From: Terebella lapidaria
Lineage: Eukaryota; Annelida; Polychaeta; Terebellida; Terebellidae
DNA: 64,000 nucleotides
Direction: 5' to 3'
Assembly (NCBI GenBank): GCA_949152475.1
Contig: OX424555.1
Span: forward strand, 21,966,868-22,030,867
Part shown: positions 56,601 through 64,000 of the stretch, piece after piece
Layout: every line of letters begins with the position of its first letter
Numbering within the stretch: the stretch's first letter is position 1
Notes under the pieces: generated by a model
Databases searched by the model: none
The model's input: the letters and a program-made list of their open reading frames with translations, nothing else
What the model was told of the DNA's origin: nothing
Translations under genes and position numbers: made by a program

Positions 56601-59600
56601 TGGCTCATTCTCAAACATTCATTATAACCACAATTGTCAGGATTTGGCTAATACGTTTTGTTGTCATTATCTCACAAATACAAAGTGTCCTGTACGCGAA
56701 TGTAGCATCATCTACTGGCTAATAAACACGAGAAGACATTGCGGTCAGTCACAGCGGGGCTAATGCATACATGTACGTATGTACTATAATTGTACATACT
56801 TGGCTACTTCCTATGCCGTTCATCTACAACAGGCTTATTCACCTTCTAAAATCCATATACTATTTGAGTACATAGATATTTATATATTTTCTGGCCTTGA
56901 ATTCGGATTATTTGCATGAGCTGTGTCAGCTATATCGGGAAATCTTTCTCTGCGTTCATTGTATCGTGCGAGTTATCAAAACATATAGGCTCCGCCTAAA
57001 ATAAAAATCCAAATTAAAGGGGTTCTTCGCAAAGCATCCTGGGAAGGCGAACATCCTGGGAAGGCGGTGATTTGCAATATTTGCTGTCATCTGACGTTAA
57101 TTCAATGTTCTTTGAAATATATCGCTTAACAGCTTATTCGAACATAGCAAATTGAGTACATTTATCACCCTCATCATATGATTCACATGTTGTTTTAAGG
57201 GTAAATCGTTCTATCCGTCGAATATAACCCGATGTTTGTTGGCGCGGGAATTCCCCACTCCGTCGGTAAATTCTTGTCATTGCTTACATAGGACTCTGTC
57301 TCAGAGATAGGACTAACCTATTATATCTCTCGGACAGCTGCGGAATCAGTGTGAATACATAGACTCAAGTAGCCTATATCAGAAAGAGCAGACCAAACTA
57401 CACTCTGCCAGATTTACCATAGAATATTTCCAGTTTAGGATTTACCTACAACTTGTTTACAAACAAACTGAGCGATAATTGAGCAGTAACTTTTCCAACT
57501 GCCGCGCCACCAACCGGGTTTAATTGGAATCAAACTTTAGGTTACCCTTCGTTGGGCTTTGGGTTCATCAAGTTTTAGGTTACCGTTCATTGTGAATGAA
57601 ATTTTAGTCTGCCGTTCAAATGAACTACCTCGATCGTATCATTTCGCTTCTTTGCATCACTATTGATTCTGTAAATTATTATTGAAAAAAATATAATATA
57701 CGAGCTTTGGAAAGTTTTAGATCTAGGTCTACAGTTTTCTTTAAACCATCTAATAGGCTAGGCCTACCTATACCGATCGCATAGCATAAAGTGACCAGTA
57801 GTCGTACAGGGACCAGTGCTCGCACAGTCAATGAAACAATCAAATTATGGCAGATACATTTTTTTCACGATTCTCCAGACATAAGGGCGAATGGGAGTAA
57901 ATTTACATGGAAACAAATAATTTCAAATTCAGACCATGTCAGCAGCTCATATGACACATTTCATTGAATGTACAAGCACTGGTCCTAGTACGAGCACTGG
58001 TCACCATATTGATAATCCCCAATACGTTATTTATGGTACACAAGAATAACTTTTTACTGGCCCGATGGTGAAATTGCTGTTTATATACATAAATCTGAAC
58101 TGCACGATTCTCATCACTTTTTATGTTGATATAAATATCCTATATATAAAAGCATCAGTCTACTAAAATGGATAACAATGTGTGAGCGGAGCACATGAAT
58201 TTAAGGTTAAATTTTGGATCACTGAAAAGACCATGGAAATATCTTGTTTCCATGAAAAGACACAAGTGGGCCTGTCGAATGTGGGCCATAGATTATGGAG
58301 GCTACATCTATGATGGATCTCAATACAGGTAAATGTTATCAACTTGTCATCCATAGGTTGATATTTTTTGGAATCTCAACAGAACTATAGCAGTCCATCC
58401 CTTTCCAAACCCATGTGAATTGTTGACCACTGACATTGACACTCATGGAATCCAACTACAACTGTATCTAGGATCCCTCAGGAAAAAAGTTTCAGACAAT
58501 ATGCGCGATTGCATGTGTCGGCTTGTCATGATCACTTGCACTAGATATCGAACAGTTAGGAATACAAGAAGGGATTCGGAGATATAGAAGTGGGAGTGGA
58601 CGCTGCGTGGGGGGATGCGGGAGTTTAATATGTGTGTGTGAACAAAATTACGAGTCATATATAGTTAGTACGTATACCGGTACTACTTTAGTTTGACATT
58701 TTTTGCTTAATAATGCAGCACTGATTGAAGGGGAGGGGCATTGTCGGTGAGTGATGTCATCTTGATCATTCATGTACAATCACGCAGTGTGTGTAGGGGT
58801 ACAATATGTTGTCATTAATGCACGCTATGAACTAGATCTAGCTAGGCTATTGTAAATGGAAATTTTCGCATGTTGCAAGATCACAACATCTAGATCCACC
58901 ACGTTGGCGTGGCAATCAATCGTAGGCCTACATGTTTGCGTTGGAATCTCTATCAATTACGGTATCGATCAATTATTGTAATATTTAGACATTTAAATAT
59001 TTTACATCTAGACATTTAGTGCTCTAAAAATGAGAACAAGTATATCTTTGTGCAATGTATGTAAATGGGGAACATTTACCATTGACGCAAAGAACACAAT
59101 TTTATACCTGAATGCAGACCAACTATATAGTAAGTTTGTATTTGAAACCATGTAGGCCTAATTTATTGTTTTTGTCAACAACTGCAGTGTATATTAGTTA
59201 GTCATCACACATCATTTCTATTGATAAGAAGGAATCATTTCCAAAATGTTTGTGAAAATTTTATGCAAGTTGTCTGGTGGTAAATAGTATTAGTGTTATT
59301 TATTTAGATACATTATATTCGCAAGAATAGGCCTATAATCATCAATTTGAAGGCCTATTATATTTCCAGTTTTTGCACTTTTCTCATAATGTATACAAAT
59401 AGAGTGTGCACATCTCCTTCCTATGTCACAGCTAGAATTTAGATCCGTTTGTTGCGATGTTGTAATGACCTTGGTCAAAAGGTTCATGTAGGCTAATTAC
59501 GCTCGACATATTTTTGTGTGTGATCGTAGCGACGTTTGCTTTCTCTGTCCCGTTAGCTATAGCCAACTCTTTGAGCCTTGCATTTGTGCTAGCTCTGGCT

Positions 59601-60127
59601 AAAATTGATATGATCTGCGGTCAAGAGATAATTTCTGTACATCATTATGCGTACTCAGTGCATATTATGATAATTACAAATCATTGATAAAAAAGTATAT
59701 AGATGTATCTACATAGTTTCCATTGATTGCAAGTGCAGTCAAGTTACAACACCGTGTGCAACGTCCCAAAGCTAGGGACCATGTCGTATGAACAAATGAT
59801 TGTTCAGTATCATTTCAGTAATCAAGTTAATAATACCCACTTTGCATGGGTTGTGAACTTGACTATGACTAATCGAAATACCACGAAAGCTAAGGTCAAA
59901 GCGTAAATGACCAGTCATGTATCATTGCCGACATCAGTAAATTTTCCCATTCTATCAGCCTATGGGCACAGTTGCATGATCCAGTGTGTGGGATAAATGA
60001 TTCATTAATAATTATCAACTTTGCTACAAAAGCATGTTTCTCCATGTCCCTCGTTCACTGATCTAGATTTGAGCAAGTTTGAAAGTTCACTCCACATCAA
60101 CAGCTCAACCGTTCCACTCACGTTAGG
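53667..60127. other. Intergenic region between NUDT8-like and trefoil genes
   Basis: 6.5 kb, AT-rich. Contains the second MITE (54,602-54,873). The remaining open frames are short, overlap on both strands and have no domain. The part just above 53,666 should hold the NUDT8-like promoter; no clear element was recognised. Confidence 0.55.
54602..54873 (+). mobile_element. MITE copy 2 (~270 bp)
   Basis: Same left end as copy 1 (TACCGTATTGGTCCTAATAG) and the same interior words (AATTCACTCCATATCTTTCT; GCAGGAGGTCTTGCTTTGGC). The right TIR is more diverged (reverse: CGTATTCGTCCTGACGAAAG). Non-coding. Confidence 0.75.
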
Positions 60128-60520
60128 ATGAATTTACTAGCGGGCATAAGTTTGTTTTTGTTTTCTGGATATGCATCGTCGTTTTTGGTGCACTCGCCAT
60201 ATTTACCAGCAAGGAGATCAAAACTTTTGAGGAGGACATCACAGAGACTACAGTGTGATTCACCCAATGGGATTATTCTGAGTTGTGGTCAACCCGACAT
60301 CAGCGAAGAACAATGCACTGCCAGAGGGTGTTGTTGGTCATCCGCTATTGAACAAAATTGCTACCACTCTAGTGACACCACAAAAATGCTATGCACAATG
60401 GACGCAGCCGAGAGAACACCTTGCCCGTACTACACAAGGGAACAGTGTCTGGCCGCCACCTGCTGCTGGCAACCTTCCAAACACACGCATGTCTGGTGCT
60501 ACACGACCACCTCTCACTGA
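60128..60520 (+). CDS. Secreted protein with two trefoil (P-type) domains
   Basis: 130 codons, single exon. Residues 1-20 (MNLLAGISLFLFSGYASSFL) are a signal peptide, followed by a short basic pro-region (RRSKLLRR) that could be cleaved. Domain 1 (about 43-83): C-x9-C-x9-C-x4-CC-x8-C, with the hallmark CTARGCCW. Domain 2 (about 88-126): C-x9-C-x7-C-x4-CC-x10-C, with CLAATCCWQP. Trefoil domains are secreted, protease-resistant three-loop modules tied to mucus and epithelial protection. Domain 2 has a loop two residues shorter than usual between its second and third cysteines. AATAAA at 60,800. Confidence 0.85.
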   Translation: MNLLAGISLFLFSGYASSFLVHSPYLPARRSKLLRRTSQRLQCDSPNGIILSCGQPDISEEQCTARGCCWSSAIEQNCYHSSDTTKMLCTMDAAERTPCPYYTREQCLAATCCWQPSKHTHVWCYTTTSH

Positions 60521-61275
60521 CGACTACATGTGCCAGAGAACATTATTGAACATTCTACAGGATTGGGTTATTTATAATCAATTTAATGATACATGTGTGT
60601 TTTAATTATCTATGTTCATCGAGACATTCATCAATTTGAAAGATTTTCCCCCTTGTTTGTCGATCATTTGAAATCTGTACTACATGTATTCGAGCACATG
60701 TGCCATGATTTTTCTAAATAAGGGAGCAATAATGGTATCGAAGTGGTTATTTTGACATGCAAAGTATATCTGATGTGTTGATGAAATATAGTGATAGTGA
60801 ATAAAATGTCTTTTACATCCATCTAACACTCAATAGTTTTTCTTTGCTTCAAAAATGAATGTTGGGTCATTATACCGTAGATGAAGAGTGAGTAGGCGTG
60901 TTTTAAACTAATAATGTGTACATGTACATGTCAAATAATTACTATAGGCTTACATCTGCATAACATTTTTATCATGATAAAACTCAATTTATGCAGTCAT
61001 TAATGAAAACAAATGGACCTTAATATCCATATCATGTATATGCATCTAGGTGATAACATAGACTTGTATATCCATGCTGGAAAAAGCTAATAATGACTGC
61101 TTGTTTGCTTCTGAAAATTTGAAGCCCGGCATTTCGGAGATTTTTCTGCTTTTTTTCAGAGTAAAAAACAGAAATGCCACTCCAATACAGCGTCCGGTAA
61201 ATAAGCAAGCAATTATTTCAAACTCCGAGCCCAGCAAACCCATTCGAATGAATTGGCATTCGCGTCTGACGCCGT
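60521..61275. other. Spacer between the two trefoil genes
   Basis: 3' UTR of the first gene up to about 60,820, then promoter DNA of the second. No further gene seen. Confidence 0.55.
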
Positions 61276-61283
61276 TATATAAA
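61276..61283 (+). promoter_or_regulatory. TATA box of the second trefoil gene
   Basis: TATATAAA. It predicts transcription starting near 61,306, which places the ATG at 61,303 outside the transcript and supports the ATG at 61,345 as the real start. Confidence 0.55.
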
Positions 61284-61344
61284 TGAAAGGGATATAGAGT
61301 TTGTGAATATTTCTTGGGATAAGTTCGACAAGAACGGTTGCAAG

Positions 61345-61674
61345 ATGTTCCGTCTCGGACTTGTCGCAGTTGTTTTCGCATTTTTGCTCTGTAACGAGGT
61401 GTGCTGCTTCGCCGTGGGGTTTCACAACTATAACATCAATGGAGGCTCACTTGAACGTGACGCAAAATACCGCAAAAGAAAGACACCAGCGCGTTTAGTC
61501 ACCAAGAAAGGATTAAACTTCGGAGCATCCAGGCAGAGAGCAATTTGTGCTGGCCCTGGCACCGGCGCGGAAGAATGTGTCACCAGAGGGTGCTGTTGGT
61601 CACCTGGTGGATATTTCCATTGTTACCACTGTAGTAACACTATTGACTGGAGCCCTGACGTACCCTTGCAGTGA
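61345..61674 (+). CDS. Secreted protein with one atypical trefoil (P-type) domain
   Basis: 109 codons from the second in-frame ATG (61,345), chosen because it opens directly into a signal peptide (MFRLGLVAVVFAFLLCNEVC), has A at -3, and fits the TATA box. A basic segment follows (KYRKRKTPARLVTKK), then ICAGPGTGAEECVTRGCCWS and HCYHCSN. Compared with the neighbour it lacks the first trefoil cysteine and gains an extra one (CYHC), so the disulphide pattern must differ. The protein ends soon after, where the first gene has its second domain; the DNA beyond the stop shows no clear trefoil remnant. It could be a derived single-domain gene or a decaying paralogue. AATAAA at 61,896. Confidence 0.7.
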   Translation: MFRLGLVAVVFAFLLCNEVCCFAVGFHNYNINGGSLERDAKYRKRKTPARLVTKKGLNFGASRQRAICAGPGTGAEECVTRGCCWSPGGYFHCYHCSNTIDWSPDVPLQ

Positions 61675-61931
61675 ACGACAAGCCGGATCCGCATCAAGAA
61701 CTCGATTCTCCTGCAGCCTGTGTGACGAGGATTTCAGGATGATTCCCCCGAAGTGCTTAACCTGACTTTTTTAGTGAACAAAATTGGTAAAATGCCACCA
61801 GAAAAGGTTGTATTTTCTCTGGTACTCTCACTTGTTTTTAATTACTAGTTGTACTTGAACTTTGTCAGGTTTTATATATTATGTACACTGCTGCCAATAA
61901 ATAATAGCTATATATTACACCAGAAATACAT

Positions 61932-62023
61932 GTAGACAATTAAACCCAGGTGTCCCACTCTCGAACGCCGGAGGCGTGACTCCGGCATTCGAGAGAGTGG
62001 GACACCTGGGTTTAGTAGACAAT
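61932..62023. mobile_element. 74-bp foldback insertion flanked by 9-bp direct repeats
   Basis: GTAGACAAT at 61,932-61,940 and at 62,015-62,023 flank an almost perfect palindrome (61,941-62,014) that starts TAAACCCAGGTGTCCCACTC and ends with its complement. The arms are about 33 bases around a loop of roughly 8. The direct repeats abut the palindrome exactly, as a target-site duplication would. Confidence 0.8.
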
Positions 62024-62316
62024 GAGATGTATTTCATCGAAAGTATGTTTGATTTATACTTGATTGGTTTCTCAAAATCTGCTGAATATACAATTCAAAC
62101 GAGTCCAGTCGAAACCTATATATTATAGATGGCATCTTGGTGATTAATAAATCAATATTTCAATTAGTCATAATGTATGACAGGTTCAGTAAATATTTCC
62201 CGCCAATTAAAATCAACATGTGCTAAGCTAAGAAGTTCGTTTTCAATATCAATATTATGTACATGTGGAATGCCCGAAATCTGAGGCCAATTGAAGGATA
62301 TTATTGTGTGTACGTT

Positions 62317-63139
62317 AGGCCTAAGAAAATTAATTTTCTGTTTCTCGTCCTCCTATTTTTTTAAAACTGGATAGGGAGGGACTTTTTATTTTTCATTTTT
62401 TATTTTGCCAAAAATACTGTCCTCAGCTCAGGAGAAAATTGGGTAGGGAGGCACTTTTTATTTTTTATTTTTGGCTGGGCAAAATTTCACACTTATGAAA
62501 AAAAAAACACTCACGCACAAAGGCATTCAAGCCCAAATAAATCAAGCCTTTAGAACATATGTAACACATGACATTAATGATTTCATTTCTAGAGGCTTGA
62601 TTTATTCAAGCAGATTCAAGCCCAAATCAATCAATGATTTCATTTCGAAATGCTTGATTTATTTGGGCTTGACAGCCCTTGGCCGGGCACCTTGGCACCA
62701 CTGGTGTGCCATCATCCTAGGAGTCAGCACAGAGAGGATGATTCTGTGTACCAGTAGTATTATTATCAAAAACCGTCAGTTGATAAATTGTTGTTCAATC
62801 ATTCAATATATCTATTGAAGTATACATGAGGAAATATAGTAAATCAATTCGTGATCACAATTTTCTATGTATTATTTTACACATGTAACCACATGGAATA
62901 ACTGTTTTTGAAAACTGGTAGCGTCTTTGTCTCAGTTGGCGGAGAGTGAAAACAAGGTGGTAAGTTAAATATATATACCTAAGTTGCATGCTGTAATTCG
63001 GTGTCTCGATCATTCACTGTCCTCAAAATAGGGGCGGGAACACTTTTTATTTGAGAATCGCAAATAAAAAAATCCGGTAGACTGCTTTTAACACAGGCGG
63101 GCGGGGACGAGAAACAGAAAATTAATTTTTTTAGGCCTT
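62317..63139. mobile_element. ~820-bp TIR element
   Basis: Inverted ends AGGCCTAAGAAAATTAATTT TCTGTTTCTCGTCC (left) and the same with one change on the other strand at 63,105-63,139. Inside is a second, perfect 20-bp inverted repeat CAAGCCCAAATAAATCAAGC at 62,528 and 62,652. No coding frame; MITE-like. Confidence 0.7.
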
Positions 63140-63666
63140 AGACATAATTTTGCAGCTGAACACCTGTAAGTTACAACAAAAAGTTACACACACAACCAGA
63201 GAGCCTGAAAAATGCCTTGGAGGCATTTTGTTCCAAAGAGATACAGTCGCGCGCCAAAAGAGTGAACCATGTACATGATGTAGATGATCTACTAAATGAC
63301 AATGTTATCTTCCATGATGCTTTGCTCCTGTCATTCATGTACCGTCAAGTCATTTACCTCCAGTGATGAATCAGCGCATATCGAGATAGACATAACCTTG
63401 AACTTGAACATGTATGCAATGATCAAGATATACAATGAATGATCCACCGCATATGATCTCGTAAATGCTCATAATACAAACCTAAGCTCTCCCAGCAATC
63501 TCTATTGATATAACAATAACTTTGGATTTGAAAACTCAATGTCACCTTATACCGGTAAATTCATCGGATATTCAATGTCACCAAAAGATACACCACATAT
63601 GACTTCCCAAATGTTCATTTATAATATGTTATCTAAGCTTCATTTTCAACAATATACATGTACCAG

Positions 63667-64000
63667 GAGCCGGTTGCAATAAAATGTGTAAGTGTGACTT
63701 AACCTCAAGTGTGACTTAATTGTTGCGAATAAGTAGGACTTGTGCAATGAAACCGTTGCAATAAAACTTAGTTCAAGTGTGACGTTTTCATTTTATAAGT
63801 AGGACTTATCATAGTGCGTTGCAATAAAATTATTAAGTGCGGCTTGAGCCAGAAATTACACTCAAATAACGTAAATAACCAAGAGCCGGTTGCAATAAAA
63901 CGTGTAAGTGTGACTTAACCTCAAGTGTGACATAATAGTTGCCAAAAAAGTAGGACTTGTGCAATGAAACCGTTGCAATAAAACTTAGTTCTAGTGTGAC
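63667..64000 (+). repeat. 226-bp tandem repeat, runs off the window
   Basis: GAGCCGGTTGCAATAAAA at 63,667 and again at 63,893. Each unit contains sub-repeats of GTTGCAATAAAA and AAGTGTGACTTAA in alternating orientation with AAGTAGGACTT. The second unit is cut by the window end. Confidence 0.9.

Noticed and set aside
61675-61765. Second trefoil domain of the second trefoil gene in another frame
   Set aside because: The cysteine spacing there (CSERQ...CSLCDEDF) does not fit a P-type domain and no credible intron joins it.
1-64000. tRNA, rRNA or other structured RNA genes
   Set aside because: None recognised by eye on either strand; a covariance-model search would be decisive.

Overview
The window looks like nuclear DNA of a marine invertebrate, most likely a mollusc (bivalve-like) or another lophotrochozoan. 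It is AT-rich, its genes are cut into short exons by kilobase introns, ATG-rich TACATGTA words are everywhere, and it holds several copies of a 'pearl/CvA-like' (Helentron-associated) repeat of the kind described from bivalves. The taxon call is inference; the sequence does not prove it.

Layout. (1) 1-3,450: upstream DNA with no supportable gene. (2) 3,451-38,988, plus strand: one large spliced gene with eleven phase-consistent coding exons (about 1,075 codons). It encodes a PTB-plus-SH2 adaptor that I recognise as SH2D5-like. Its introns hold most of the novelty. Intron 5 has a 49-bp minisatellite that copies the exon-5 end and its splice donor. Intron 7 has a pearl/Helentron-like element. 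Intron 8 has a second such element, split by a 9.86-kb insertion with its own 24-bp terminal inverted repeats (TIRs). (3) That insertion (26,704-36,565) contains a ~100-copy 38-bp array, a nested third pearl-like element, a spliced minus-strand gene with a W/SEEE basic domain, other nested repeat elements, a large foldback, and a promoter-like stretch with CRE and NRF-1 palindromes. It is the best candidate here for an undescribed mobile-element family. (4) 40,176-40,474 and 54,602-54,873: two copies of one MITE. (5) 41,631-47,871, minus strand: a broken Gypsy-type LTR retrotransposon fossil. (6) 48,494-53,666, minus strand: NUDT8-like mitochondrial CoA diphosphatase in four exons, with a 3.8-kb 30-bp minisatellite filling intron 2 and starting at its 5' splice site. 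(7) 60,128-61,674, plus strand: two neighbouring single-exon secreted trefoil (P-type) genes. (8) 61,941-64,000: a 74-bp foldback insert with 9-bp direct repeats, an ~820-bp TIR element, and a 226-bp tandem repeat running off the window.

The host genes have no obvious joint function. What links the window is repeat biology: minisatellites seeded at splice donors in two unrelated genes, and elements nested in elements inside one intron.
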